Assembly: GCA_003290165.1 (NCBI GenBank)
Contig: QNQO01000601.1
Coordinates: 248,001 to 312,000, forward strand
From: Berberis thunbergii
Taxonomy: Eukaryota; Streptophyta; Magnoliopsida; Ranunculales; Berberidaceae
Reading direction: 5' to 3'
DNA: 64,000 nucleotides
In this document: positions 45,834 through 58,442 of the stretch, one piece after another
Layout: each line of letters opens with the position of its first letter
How positions within the stretch are numbered: the stretch's first letter is position 1
Position numbers and translations under genes: made by a program
Notes under the pieces: generated by a model
What the model was told of the DNA's origin: nothing
What the model saw: the letters and a program-made list of their open reading frames with translations, nothing else
Databases searched by the model: none

Positions 45834-46193
45834 GCTAGTCCTAAAGGGAAACCACAATACAATATCTTTTAAGGACAACCTTTAACTAACTATTTGTTTT
45901 GAGGTATCGTAACTTAATCCTATATTTATTTATTAGAATTTAGGCTTACTAAATTACTAATATAATTATTAAAAAAATTAATTAATTAATGGCTGGTTCG
46001 TTTGTAATAGCAATCACTTTGAACTATTTTTATTTGTTTATTTTATTTATTTATATTTTAGCTTCTTTAGATCAATTAAGCTAAGGATATGATAATATTT
46101 TTGGTCAATATGACAAAGACTGTACAATATAGTCATTGTTGAACTTTTGAGTACTGACCGAAGAGCACACTCTCATAGCAAGGGTAAACAAGA

Positions 46194-46377
46194 TTTTTTT
46201 TTTTTTTTTTTTTTTGGAAAACGAGCTGAATTTTTATAGGATCTCATAACCTATCAACGAGGTGTGACCTACACGTCAACACCATAAGAAAGTAACCATA
46301 TCACCGGTGGATCTTGAACCTAGGATATGAGAAATAAACCCACATAACCCTAACCACTAGACCATAACACCTATGGC
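46194..46377 (-). mobile_element. tRNA-derived SINE, second copy
   Basis: On the minus strand the body starts ATAGGTGTTATGGTCTAGTG, then ggttagggttatgtgggttt and a B box GGTTCAAGATCC, ending in poly-A (poly-T at 46194-46215 on the plus strand). A perfect 16-bp duplication caagggtaaacaagat flanks it (46179-46194 and 46378-46393). It shares tgtgggttta, tcctaggttc and tactttcttatg with the SINE at 15845-15979 but keeps an extra internal segment. Confidence 0.9.
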
Positions 46378-46689
46378 CAAGGGTAAACAAGATGGCCAAT
46401 TGTAATCGTATGATTTTGGTTAATTTTCAACCCAATCACATTCTAATTAGAGCAAGATTTGTTATCAGTTATAAAGATAAAATTTTGTTTGTTGTTGAAA
46501 GTACAAAAAGATAAAATTTTCTTTCTTGGTACCGTTTGGAAGAGAAATTGAACGTTCACACCCTTCTTAATATAAAGATTACAGCTCTTTCTACAATTCC
46601 ATTAGAAGATGTGACCTATTTTCAGCACATTTCAAATGCACGAGTTCACTAGTAAAAACAAGAGTGCACATATTAGCTAAAAAGCACAA

Positions 46690-47211
46690 ACCACCTTCAG
46701 CAAATTAAAAGAACAAGCAAAGGGGAAATGAGTAAAAGATAATTATTCTCCTCAATTCTGGGAAAACTTTGTGGCCTGTAATTACATAGTAGCCAAGTTT
46801 TGCCGGAATGGAAACAAAATACTACTAAACGGAAACTACCACGAGTTTCTAAACCCACAAATTCAGGTCTTCTCCCAAGCATTCTTGAGCTCAAAAGTCT
46901 TCCTTTCCATTAACCTTGGATTCCTTATGATCATCAATCTTGCTTTGATTCCTCACAATCCTAAGGGACGAAACTTGGATTCTCTTGACTTTCCAGTAAT
47001 TGGGTTTGAGAAAATAAAAATCAGAAGTGTAGTCATCAATTATTTGTCGATTCATTGACGAAGAGTATGAGACTGCAAAGGTCCAATGGATGACCAGGCC
47101 ACGTAATTTAGACTTTGCCAGACAAACCAACTACAATCCAACAAAATGCAAATGAAAATTAGAAAACAGCTATCTCAAGCTACACACTACTGCAGAAACT
47201 TGTGAGCTGCA
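46690..47211 (-). other. 3' flank / probable 3' UTR of COX5B
   Basis: Sequence after the COX5B stop codon. It contains no other gene that I can recognise; short open frames on both strands lack motifs. The polyadenylation site was not fixed. Confidence 0.4.
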
Positions 47212-50200
47212 TTAGTGATGATCGTCGCCATGACCATCTGGAGGTCCTCCAGGGCCAACCACTTCCAGCTGAAAAATAAAATGAAAAATACTTCAATCAG
47301 ATAGCTCAACAAGTATGAATATTTGGCATAATCTATGTAACCCTTGAGTGTAAGATGAAAGAAAATTGCTCTCCACAGAAACATCTTTTGGGATCTATCA
47401 ATCATGAAATCCTATCATTTCCTAAGAACCAATGGGTAATTCAAATGTTACATTTCATTGGAATTTCCAGATATACGAAATATCAATTTCTATTTACCAC
47501 AAAGTATTGGGTACAGACTGGACATTCATATGACTTGCCTTTCTCCAGCCAAAACCAGACAACATCATGCTCATCCTCTGCAAATTGATATGCATTTCCA
47601 TTTAAATGGTCAGGAATGATACAGTTCTATAAATCAGTCAGATTCCACATATCCGACAGCTAAAAGGAGAGAAACAAGGCTAAATGAACTTACCGCCTTC
47701 ACCACCAGGGCATCCAACTATTCTTTTATCATAGACAGACTTAATAACAGCAGGTTCTTCCTACAAAACATAGTTTCACAGAAAATATATACGAGTACAT
47801 ATGGTTCACTTTATCAAGTAATACTATACAACTATCCATTAAATTTCATTCAGCCACCAAATAGTGCAAGGGCAGATAATTGTAATACAAGTGATATTAT
47901 CCATTCTAGTTTATGCATGTCAGAAGATGATTCCTGAGCAAACCTTATTATCATATATCTTTAAAGCTGATGTTTCCCTTAGCATAAAGGTTTACATCTC
48001 ACATGTTAAAGCATATGGCACAGTAACACTCAAGTTTCTGAATACAATTCACATATTCTTGAAAAAAAATTAATCCTGAAGTTACTGTACCCCACCCCAC
48101 ACAAGTACCTTCCCCCAACTTGAGGTTCCGTCTTCTGAAACAACCACCCTGTTCATTGATGAGAACTACAAAAAAAATATAACTTATTCTCATGATATAT
48201 GTAAATGTAAATAGTGTTGAAAAATTTATTGTAGTTTTCAATAGATAAAAATTTATATTTATTTATCTATTTTTCGTGGTTAGCTTAAATCTCTAACACG
48301 TTTTCATTCTTCATTATCTATTTCTTCGTCAAAGACTTGTACAAAATGGAGCAAGATATGGTACATCAGTGTGCCATAATTTCAACGGCACGGATAGAAG
48401 GCAACAAAGAAAGACACAATAAATTAGATGGTGGCTATCAAACACCAAATTTCAAAATTAATGCCCCTCTGTCTTATGCCGAAGCGATTTCAACTTGAAG
48501 TACAATAAAAGTGCATTACAATATTAGTACGGGGCATTATTATGTTTCTCATGGTCAACAAGACAAAATTATGGCAAAGTAAAAATGCCTTAAATGCGAA
48601 GCATTTGTTAGCATTTAATAAAGGAGAAACATTCTTATTTGGCAAACTTCAATAAGATTTTGAGGGATTGCTTTCAACACTGGGGTACATGTTTTGGGAA
48701 GTGTTTCCAAATACACCTTATGGTACGAGTACATGGAGCAGTATATGCAATTTGTTGGTGAGATTCCTAATGGGGAGGACCAGAAGACCATTAAGTTATG
48801 GTTTACAAATGGTATGACATGGTTGCTCTCAAAGACATATTCTAAAAAAAAAAAATTCAGTTCTCTTACGTTGGTCAACCATTACCTTGTCAAGGATTTC
48901 TCCGAGGGTGGCGAGCCGCGAGAATGAAACCTTTACCTTTGACGAGCTTTATATAAGTAGGAAGTTCAAGAGGTGGGTAGGTTGATGGAGACTCTTGAAT
49001 TGATGATGCGCAACAATTAGATGATTGAAAATGTGTTTAGTCAAAGAGAAACATTTGCAGTCTCTCCTTTCTACAAGCACTTGGTTGATGTCCAGTCCCT
49101 TTGGGTTACACTACTAATTTTCCAGCTCCAAAAGTATCTTTCTTTTGTTATATGAGATTCTTGGTTCAGAATGGGTTATGGAGGTACTGTAGATTTTGAT
49201 TGCTTCATGTGCATTTGAGAAGTGGAATATCGAATTGTCGTGATCGATGGGATATTGTATTTCGGAGGTCCCACAATTGTGGTGTCGTCAAGCTTTCTCT
49301 AGATGGAGGTGTGGTGTAGGGTTGTGCATCCGTAACTTTTGTAATAGAATGAATGTTGCTCTACTTTCTGGGACCAAACGAGAAAGAAATGTAAAACAAA
49401 AAACATGATAACCATCTTCACAAAAGGATTTTTACTTAACCAATTTCTTTGTTTAACAACTATTGAGTCTTTTAAGTATGTGGTGGTATTTTTTTTATCA
49501 GCAAATAAATTATAAATTGTATTGAATAACTACGAGCTAGTGAAAGTCCCACTAGTCCTAGAACAAAATACATGTGGCATTTTGTCCACTGTTGTTGATA
49601 AATACATGAAAAAAATTATAAATTTTTTTCAAGAAAGCTCCTTTATCGTTTGGTCATTAACATGCTGAAATCGATTGTTTCAGAGATGAATGTCAAAGAC
49701 AATAAGGCCACCTGATACAATGTGGCACCAGTGAAGAGGTTACATCCACCACTGTTTATAAAATATGATTGTTGAACTACAAAATGTTCTACAGACTTTA
49801 ACAAAACATTAGCAAGTCCAGAATTTTAAGTTATTGGATCGGGTCTGGCCCAAGTCCAGAACCAACAGTAAATGAGATGGCTTTGGACCAAGACCATACA
49901 CCTATGGTCCAAACCCAATCTTCAATAGAAAATGGGCTGGGTTTTGATCTTATTGGACCAAGCCACCTAAGGTCCATAAAGATCTTGTGCATTCCCATTT
50001 AGGCCCAGCCTGTATCCCTCTGTTGCTTTCTTTTCCAAGCCCAAACTAACATACTTTCAGCCTTTGATCTGGGGCTCATTTATTAAGGGGAATAACCATT
50101 GTTCCAAAAACTAGGTGTTTTCAGCAAAAGCCCATGAAGTCTACCTCTGCCAGTTTTATTGTTAGGGCTTCACCTTCCATTAGTTCAAAGATATTAAAGA

Positions 50201-53200
50201 AAAGAGGGGCTCAGGAAGTTCAAATCACTCTAATGGGACCCACGGCGCCTCCAATGGGACACTTTGTAACATAAGTTCAGCCATCTGCAGAACACACGAA
50301 TCACCCTAACCACTCATCTTCTCTCAAGAAGAGTGTTTCCTTATTAGAGGGGAATTAGAAGTAGTGGAAATTTTCCACGGAGGAAAACTCACATAGATCA
50401 TAGAGGCCAATCATATAAGTTTGAAACAATACACAGGTGGGATCTCTTTGAGGTCTTGGTGGAAAAAAGACCAGCTAAAGCTTTGTGGATATCTCAAAAA
50501 ACTGAAGCCGAAAGCAAGTCTACAAGAGGTGGAGACTGAAGGGATAAATTTCTATCTTAGATTACTAAGGGTTTAGACTCAGATAGCATAGCAATAATTT
50601 TAAGAAAATCTCATTTCTAACTACCAGCCAACGTACTCTAATTCAAGAAGACGAAGATTTTGAGGATGATTTCAATAGTCCATGCATTAGGGGAAAGATG
50701 AATTGGGAGCAGGTTGGGCTATTGGAGCATATGGGGACTTCTAGAAGTGTGAACAACTCTCTTTTCAACTGCTTATATGTGTTAAAGAGTTGTTTCTCTT
50801 TGCCAATCAGATTTTGGAATTCAAAGAATGATTATGTTTGGATGGTTCAAACTTATGGGGCTGCAAATAATATTTTCAAAGATCAATTTTCGGAAGAAAT
50901 GAAATGGGTCCAATGTTACCGACCCATGGATTTTCAGTGAAGATTTTAACGTTATTAAGACCTTAATGAGAAGAATGAGAACCACTGAATGAATTTACCC
51001 ATCACCTGTGATTTAGCGCTTGTAGAATTGAAAGGGTGGAAATCCACTTGATCTAACTAAAGGAAGACTCCTACTTCATGCAGGTTGGAGAGGTTTCACA
51101 ATGATTGGGTCGATGAGTTTGGAGAAACCCACAAGGTTCTGCTCAAAACGGCTGGATCAGCACTGCTTTAATACAAAACCGTTTAGAGGTGAAATGATGT
51201 AAGTCAGTTCCTTAAGTTTTTGGATGGAGTTGGAAGTAAATTCAGTGTTTCCAATGGTTTCATATGGTGTTTTTTTTTAACGCTGATAGATTTCCAAAAC
51301 AGGAGGATCAAGGAAATCTTTAGCAAGTCATAAACTCCTCTCAACGTCCAATAATCCAAGTGGTGGGATTCAAAACTTGTGCATTCTATCAACAAGATGA
51401 TGCAGAGTTCAGTGCACAAGATAATATCATGCAGAATTCCTACCCAATTAGTATACGAGTATCATGAAGTCAACGGAAACTCCTCTGCATAACTGGTTTA
51501 TTTGTGTGGGATCTTGACAAGAATCATCTGACCAATAAGATATGCAATTACAACGAACAACGGATTCATAATGGTTCAGAAGCGTTATAGGTTATAACGG
51601 GATATAACGGAATACTTTGTTATATATATTTTTAATACCCCCACAAAATATTGATGTGTTATAGAGAAAAAAATAAATCATGTTCATAACATTAAATTCA
51701 AAAACATCAAAACATTAATAAAAAAAATCTTTCATTTGTATGAGAGTGAGATCGCAATAGAAAGTGCAATCGACTTTTTGTCTTCTTCCCTTCTTCTCTC
51801 GTTCTTTGTCAATCGACAAGGTTTGGTTCTCTGTCGATCGGCGAGCTCTGGTCCTACTTCTTCGATCGAGAATGAAATGGCTGATTTTTTTTATATATTA
51901 GAACAAAAAGTTAAAACGATGTTATTGAAAAAAAACATTTTTTCAATAACAGCCATATATAGGAGTCGTGATACAAAAACGTAACTTAACGGCTCACCCC
52001 CGTTAAGCGTTATATCAGAGTTATATAGGCTTTATAACGTTGTTTTAACTCCACAGCCAATAAGGAAGTCTTGACATAAGGTTGTGGAATGCATGATGTG
52101 CAACTTGGCTAAAAAAATTCTGTATCTTCTTTTGTGGCACAATGCAGTGCAAAAGAAACGGAGTGTATCCTTCATCTATTCCGAGAATCTTCGCTCTTTC
52201 AATCATTCATTAGAAGTTATTGCAAATTGGAAGTCGAAGGCTTTAGTAAGAGAATCTAGTAAAATGCTATGCACATTAGTGTCTTGGGCGATAGATTGTT
52301 GATATAATATTCTCTCACAGGGGAATGAAAAACTAAACATTCATTACAGAAGACTTGGTTGTGTTTTTTAAATAAGTTTCATAGTGGAATGTACTACTTA
52401 TAGATTTTGGTTGTGTATCTCTTTCATTCCTAGGTGTAGGCTTTAAGAAGTTTATTATTGATTATGCAATTGTTCTATTGTAGCGATTATCCATTATTTG
52501 TTAACATGTCTTCAGCAAATCAGTTACTCTAATCCCATCCAGACTAAATAGAGTTTTTACCTCATCTCCTAAAACAAAAAATATAAAAATAAAATTTAAT
52601 AATTATAGTTTGAAGTCAATTAAACTAACAAGTCAATGCTTAACTATGCACCATAAGTCTAGAAGTACCACAAACGGTAGAACATAAATTACTAGCATAC
52701 CATGCAATCAATTATAGTCGCTTACTAACATCATAACTTATTCCAAAGACTACACAAGAATGCTTGGCCTCTTTCTAGAATGCCCTAATCTCCATCACCC
52801 AAATGAATACTTTTGTTAGTCAACTTCCCCTCCTTCATATTTTATTTCATTTCCTTTTTCATCTCCATCTTCTTATTTATCTGTTTTATGTGCACGTTTC
52901 AAATGTTTTTAGCCTTCTTATAGTCTGTCACTCTCTAAATTGTTCTTGAGCTTCCCAAGTTTTTATCTTTCAATCAATTAGATTGTTCTAAATCCCTTAA
53001 CAAAACCATTTCCTAAACCAAACCTGTAGAGAATATGTTCATAGCCCTTTACATCAATCTAGAAAGTAACTTTACATCCAATAAACAAAATAACAACCAA
53101 TACAAATACAAGTAAATTGATAACTAAAATGCACACCCAAACACACTGACCTTAGTACCAAAAGGACCGACGGGATGGTCCATCTCCGCAAGATCTCTTC

Positions 53201-53641
53201 CCTGTATAGAAACCAAAACCCCATCAATCAAAAAGACCCTAAACTTGCCTTCAGTCATTAAAAATAAAAAATTGAAGAAAAAAAAAAACCAAACCCACCG
53301 CAAGCAATGCTTCAAGTTCCTCCTTTTCGTGACCAGTAGCAATAGGCATCACGTCTTCAATCTTCTTCCCCTTAGAGATAAGAGTATCTATCAAACAAAA
53401 ACAACATCATTTCGAGAAAGAAGAAACAACCCAATCATCGAAATCAAAAGATCTGAAACCCCAAATGTAATATTTCCATACCAGCTTCAGCAGAGAAACT
53501 TCTGGAAGAGATCGGGGTCGTCGTTGAAGAAGAACAAGAAGGGGCAATGAGAAACCTTGGGGTTGTTTTGGATGTGCATGAAGAGACGAATCTGGCAGAT
53601 CGGAGGCATGGTTGGAGCTGTGAGGAAAGCCTTCTCCACAT
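47212..53641 (-). CDS. COX5B: cytochrome c oxidase subunit 5b (COX5b), mitochondrial
   Basis: Six coding exons with GT/AG junctions: 53482-53641, 53299-53387, 53151-53201, 47694-47760, 47498-47577, 47212-47268. Together they give 504 bp, 167 residues plus TAA, in phase throughout. The N-terminus (MWRRLSSQLQ..., Arg/Ser-rich, to about residue 50) is a mitochondrial presequence with a likely cleavage near SRSFSAEAG. The mature part has the family core: IEDVMPIATGHEKEELEALL, GPFGTK, IVGCPGG (Cys117), DEHDVVWFWLEKGKS and YECPVC (Cys141, Cys144), which supply zinc ligands, then LEVVGPGGPPDGHG. COX5b is a nuclear-encoded, matrix-side subunit of respiratory complex IV. Length and all core motifs agree with plant COX5b; intron 3 is 5.4 kb and full of transposon debris. 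Confidence 0.95.
48600..50330. other. COX5B intron 3, unresolved part
   Basis: A plus-strand frame at 48694-48927 codes EIPNGEDQKTIKLWFTNG and similar, which looks like old coding sequence, but I cannot name it. The rest (49400-50330) has no clear motif and may be the decayed upstream half of the L1 that follows. Confidence 0.35.
50330..51190 (+). mobile_element. L1-type LINE remnant (endonuclease region)
   Basis: Broken plus-strand frames encode ELKGWKSTWSN and ERFHNDWVDEFGETHKVLL. These resemble the L1 ORF2 endonuclease end, where a LKGGxFTWSN stretch and then RLDRFLVSxxW are usual. Many stops. It sits in COX5B intron 3, opposite to the gene. Confidence 0.55.
51581..52046. mobile_element. 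MITE with TTATAACG-type inverted ends
   Basis: The left side reads agcgttataggttataacgg and gatataacgg. The right side, read inward, is aacgttataaagcctatata and gatataacgc. The repeated ATAACG motif in opposite orientation marks a MITE of about 466 bp. No certain target duplication was seen. Confidence 0.5.
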
Positions 53642-53659
53642 CTTTGGTTCCGATTCGTC

Positions 53660-55451
53660 GAAAATTATCACTGAGTGTTCTCAGTTCTCGCTCAACTTGT
53701 TTTGCCTTGCAGCCTCTGTTGGTTTTCGACGAGGGCTCGTGGCTTTGTATTGTTCCTATTTAGAATTTCTGATTTGGCAATGATACCCTGCTTGCCGTGC
53801 TGCCTGCTACTCTACTCGTCAATTGTGCTACATTATTTCCCTAGTTTATTGGTCCAACTTCACATTTTTTTAGGGTTTGTGGCACCTGGGCTTGAGCTTC
53901 AAATAATTAAGCCCGTTTATAAGTTAGGGGGCCTCGGGCATTGGGCAAGAGGAGTGGCAATGGCCAATGGGATGGATCGGGACGTATAAAATCCGTCATC
54001 AAGATAAATTTAGTATATTTGATGAACTAGGCTGTCCACGTGATTCGGTACCTTTTTATTTTATTACAATAACTCAATATTAAGAAAACATTATTATTGA
54101 ATTTCTAACTAAAATAATTATATATAACTTTTCTTTTGAAAAATATACTCAAACTCTACCAAATTTGAATATAATTAAATTTAAAAGTCCACGAATAAGC
54201 CCATATGTAAAATGCCTAAGCTTTTCAAATGAGGCCAACCTATGGATATTTAGCAAAGCCCGTAAGACAGTGGTCCTTGAAACAGTCAACAACAAACTGT
54301 CACCCACCATGGATATGATCCATCAACTCAATCAAACAAAAACAAAAAACATCAAGTAATTTCACCGCCCTCCCACCACCACTGTGTCGCGGCTCCGGGC
54401 GGTGGGTCAAGTCATGATCGACATTGTTATCCTCTTCCATTTCCTCTTCCTCATGGATGTGGTGGTCATCTTCTTTTTCTCCATCTCCATCTCCATCTCC
54501 TTCGTCCTCCTTGTCATCCTCCTGGATCGGGTCACATACCACCACATATAAGCATCTCTTTTGTCTATCTGAGACAGTTAGAAATGGGGGATTTAATGAG
54601 GTTGGGTGGGGATGATCAGCAGATAGAAAGAAAAGGGAGAGGGAGAGGGAGAGGGAGAGGAGGGAGGGGATACAGTTGAATAATTGAATAGGGGCAGGGC
54701 ATTTTGGAAAAGAAAATTTAGAGTCGATGACATACCCCTTTTATTGTTAACGTTGAGTTATAATATTTTCTATTTCTTTACGGTTATTGTTAAATAATAG
54801 TACCATTTCTACTAAAATACAATATTATTGCTCTACTTTTTTTAGGACACTACCACATTTCTAAAGGACACCATTAATATAAAAAAAAACCCTACCCACC
54901 TCTTTTATCTTCTCTCCCTTTCTTTTCCATCAATCACCACCCCACCACTGCCATATCTTCTCATCCTCCCTTTTACCACCACCTAGCCACCGTCACCTCT
55001 CATTTTTCTCCTATTTTTTTTTTTTTTCCATCAATCACCGTTGCCACCTCTCCTCCTCCCCTATTATTATTCTTCTCCATCAATCACCACCACCACCCAA
55101 CCACCTTTCTTCCTATTTCTCCCCTCTTCTTCTTCTCCTTCTTATTCTCCTCATCCTCCCCATTCACCTCTTATTCTTATTCTTCTTTTCTCTCTCTTTT
55201 CTCCATTAATTACCACCATTGTCGTTCGTCAGTCATAGGGCATGGCAGGGCGAGTGGGGTGGTGTTGCTCCAAAGAATAGAAGATGAGAGTGGTGGTGTC
55301 TTTCAACAAATCCCAAAAAATTAGGATAGTGGTGCTCTTTTAGCAAAAATGGTGGTGTTATTTAGCAACAACCTTTCTCCAATGATCAAACACTCTCTTT
55401 GTTGTTCTTGTGTGAGGTCTCAAGTTTAAGTCTCGCTACCAAACTCTCAAT
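53660..55451. other. intergenic sequence, including the COX5B upstream region
   Basis: No gene is supported. 53660-53990 would hold the COX5B promoter; no clear TATA box was found. 54360-54560 has a low-complexity, acidic-coding open frame that I do not accept as a gene. 54890-55240 is CT/ACC-rich. Confidence 0.45.
54628..54664. repeat. (GGGAGA)n microsatellite
   Basis: About four to five uninterrupted gggaga units followed by a ggaggg run. Confidence 0.85.
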
Positions 55452-55460
55452 ATATTTTAT

Positions 55461-56337
55461 AGCAGCGACTATTTGGCACGACAACTTCATCTCACCCATC
55501 TAATTTTTCTTTCCCACACCACAACTCTGTTCCACACCACCCATAAAAGAAAAAATTAAAATTTTTCTCCCCTCCCAAATTCAAAACGATCTAAAGCTCC
55601 CTTTTCCCTTCCAACTTCATATTTTTTTCTTCGATCCTTCATATTTTCGTCTTTTTCTCTGATATTCTTCATCCCTGCATCTTATATTCCCTTCCCATCC
55701 GGGGGCACCCCAAAGTGCCCTCCATATCCTCTCTATTCTCTCAAATCGAAATTGAAGACAAAGTCAAATAAGAAGAAAAGTTTGAGCCTTTACATGATCT
55801 CGACTTTGATTTCGTCATCGCCCTCCTCCATCTTCTTCTTCCCTTTCCCTTCGTACTTTCTATTTTTTTGCCCTCATGGTGGCCCGTACGAGGATGGATG
55901 AAGAAGAAGAATAAGAAGAAGGAAAGGGGCGATGGCTTGTGCGAGAAGCAAAAAGAGTGGGAGAAGAAAAAAGAGGAACTGATAAAGAATGGGAGAAGAA
56001 GAAATGGTGGGATAACTATGAGAATGGAAGGAAAAGAAGAAGATGGAGAGGGGGAAAAGAAGAAAAAGATGGAGAAGGGCGATGATGGTTGTTGTGGCTG
56101 TGGCTCCATCTCTAATATCTCTCGTTGTAGCTGGTCGTGTCTCACCGTCCAACGCAATCGTTCGCCCCCTTTCCTCGCTACTCCCTTCCATGATGTAGTT
56201 GTTGTTGTTCTTGAGAATAGAGGGTGAAAGAAGAAGAAAATGAATAGTGGTTTAAATGGGTAGTTTGGGAAAGCAAGTAAAAAAATTAGATGGGTGGTGT
56301 GGGTAAAAGGAAGTTATGGCGCCAAATAGTCGTTGTC
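55461..56337. mobile_element. Mutator-type MITE, 877 bp
   Basis: The terminal inverted repeats agcagcgactatttggcacg (left) and, read inward from the right, gacaacgactatttggcgcc continue with indels to a shared acccatctaattttt about 50 bp in. A perfect 9-bp duplication atattttat lies at 55452-55460 and 56338-56346, the size typical of Mutator-like elements. Inside are purine/pyrimidine-rich open frames (55741-56227) of low complexity and no recognisable homology. Confidence 0.8.
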
Positions 56338-56605
56338 ATATTTTATTCATTGTTTATTTTTATTTTTTAAGTGTTTTTTCTTTGCTAATATTTTTTCTAA
56401 GGGTCTGTTTGGTTGTACGAAAAATAGACATGGAAATTGAAACCATTTTCGTAAATTTGATTAGTGGGAAAACAATCTTACGAATAATCGACTTTATGTC
56501 AGTAAATAGACAACCAAACAATGAAAATCTGCATACTCAGATGAATGTTTTTCCACTACTCATAGGAATCCAAGTTCGAGAGCACTACACCAAAAACCCT
56601 GTTTA

Positions 56606-56850
56606 GCTACGGGGAGGTGGCCACGGCTCTAAGCCGTTGGTTAATTTGCCACGGTTTTTAACCGTGGCTACAATGGCCAACGGTCTAAAACCGTGGCAAA
56701 AAATAAAAACCGTTGGCCTTGCCCACGGTTTTAGACCGTTGGCCATTTTAGCCACGGTTTTAGACCGTTGGCCAATATAGCCACGGTTTTTTACCGTAGC
56801 TATATTTGCCAACGTTCTAAAACCGTTGCTAAAAAACATAAAACCGTTGA
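56606..56850. repeat. left subterminal repeat array of the CACTA element
   Basis: About ten copies, in both orientations, of a motif like GCCACGGTTTTA/AACCGTTGGC spaced about 20-25 bp apart. In CACTA elements such subterminal motifs bind the transposase-associated protein (TNPA). Confidence 0.85.
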
Positions 56851-57103
56851 AGAACTCGAGTGGATTTCACGCGGGCGAATGAAATTTCGCGGTCTGGCGA
56901 AAAATTTGGCGCTCCTGCCTCCATTTTGGCTCTCCCACTTCCATTTTCGCTCAGATTATGTGTTTTATGACATAGGTTTAGGGTTTTGTTTATCTCACTC
57001 TCAATCGTTTCTTCTCCGCCTCCATTTCTTCTCCCGCCTCCATTTCTCTCCGTCTCTCTGCATCATTATGATTTATCTCACTCTCAATCGAACTCCATCA
57101 TAG

Positions 57104-58442
57104 ATTGAAGAAAAAGCTCCTCAAAGAAGGTGAAGGTTGGGATACTCCCGAGTCTGGCGATGAAGTTGAAGGTATTTATTGTTTCTGTAAAATTTTTGGT
57201 TTGGGTTTTTGATCTAATGGGGTTGGTCAATTTGATTGTTTATGAGATGGGGTTTGCGTGTTTTGGTGAATTTGATTTGCAGTTCATTACACTGGAACTC
57301 TCCTTGATGGCACCCAGTTCGATTCAAGCCGAGATAGAGGCACCCCATTCAAGTTCACCCTTGGACAAGGTAGTAAAACTGTTGAAAGAGTTATCTTTGG
57401 TGTTGATTTTGGTGTTTGTGTCAATGGTTTTTGATTGATTTTGTGAAAACAGGGCAAGTGATTAAGGGATGGGATCTGGGGATCAAGACAATGAAGAAAG
57501 GTGAGAATGCTATCTTCACAATCCCAGCTGATCTGGCTTACGGTGCGGCTGGTTCTTCTCCAACTATTCCACCCAATGCGACACTACAATTCGATGTTGA
57601 GTTGCTTTCGTGGTCGAGTGTTAAGGATATCTGCAAGGATGGTGGGATATTTAAGAAGATTGTCATTGAGGGAGATAAATGGGAGAACCCCAAAGATCCC
57701 GATGAGGTGTTTGTCAAGTATGAAGCTCGTCTCGAGGATGGGACTTTGGTTTCGAAGTCAGAGGGTGTGGAGTTCACTGTGAGAGAAGGTATGTGGGTTG
57801 CTGTTTACGCTAGTTTGAATGGAATGTTTTATTCATTAATCACATTGGGTTTGTGTTTGTGCTAATTGTTCGACTGGGGTGTTTGCATTCAGGTCATTTC
57901 TGTCCTGCATTGTCCAAAGCTGTGAAAACGATGAAGAAGGGGGAGAAGGTTATTCTCACTGTGAAGTCACAATGTAGGTTGCTTTGCTTTTATTATTTTT
58001 CTTCGTCTGCTATCACGAAGTGAATTTTGTTTGGGTGATGTGCTTGTATTTCGATTGCATTCAGATGGATTCGGGGAGACGGGAAGGCCTGCTTCTGGGG
58101 AAGAAAGTGCAGTTCCTCCTAATGCTACACTTCTAATAAATCTTGAGTTGGTATCTTGGAAGTCTGTCACAGAGGTAACTCCTGATAAGAAGGTTGTGAA
58201 GAAGATTATTAAGGAAGGGGAGGGCTATGAGCGCCCTAATGATGGGACTGTCGTCAAAGGTGAGCTGAAAAATTCTAGCCTGTGTGCTTTGTAGCGTCTT
58301 TATGGTTTGATGAATTGAACTGTTGCTTATGATTTTTTTTTGTATTTGGCAGTGAAATTGACTGGCAAGCTGCAAGATGGGACTGTGTTCTTCAAGAAGG
58401 GTTATGAAGATGAGGAGTTGTTCGAGTTCAAAACAGATGAAG
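57104..58442 (+). pseudogene. captured FKBP-type peptidyl-prolyl isomerase fragment (ROF1/FKBP62-like), six exons
   Basis: Exons 57104-57171, 57283-57369, 57453-57788, 57893-57973, 58065-58259 and 58353-58442 have good GT/AG borders and stay open across all junctions. They encode [57 protein letters not shown], a second FKBP domain with FCPALSKAVKTMKKGEKV, and the start of a third with KLTGKLQDGTVF. This is the multi-FKBP part of plant ROF1/FKBP62, a peptidyl-prolyl isomerase and HSP90 co-chaperone. The start codon exon, the end of the third FKBP domain, the TPR repeats and the calmodulin-binding end are missing. No disabling mutation was seen within it, which suggests a fairly recent capture. 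Confidence 0.88.

Noticed and set aside
54300..54545. Acidic, His/Asp-rich minus-strand open frame
   Set aside because: It is low-complexity sequence (GAT/GGA-type repeats) with no domain, no neighbouring exons and no sign of a promoter.
55041..56227. Several long Ser/Phe/Pro or Lys/Glu-rich frames
   Set aside because: They are opposite-strand readings of purine/pyrimidine-rich DNA, partly inside the Mutator-type MITE, with no conserved motif.
57104..58442. A complete functional FKBP gene
   Set aside because: It lacks a start exon, the end of the third FKBP domain and the TPR region, and sits between CACTA subterminal arrays next to fragments of other genes.
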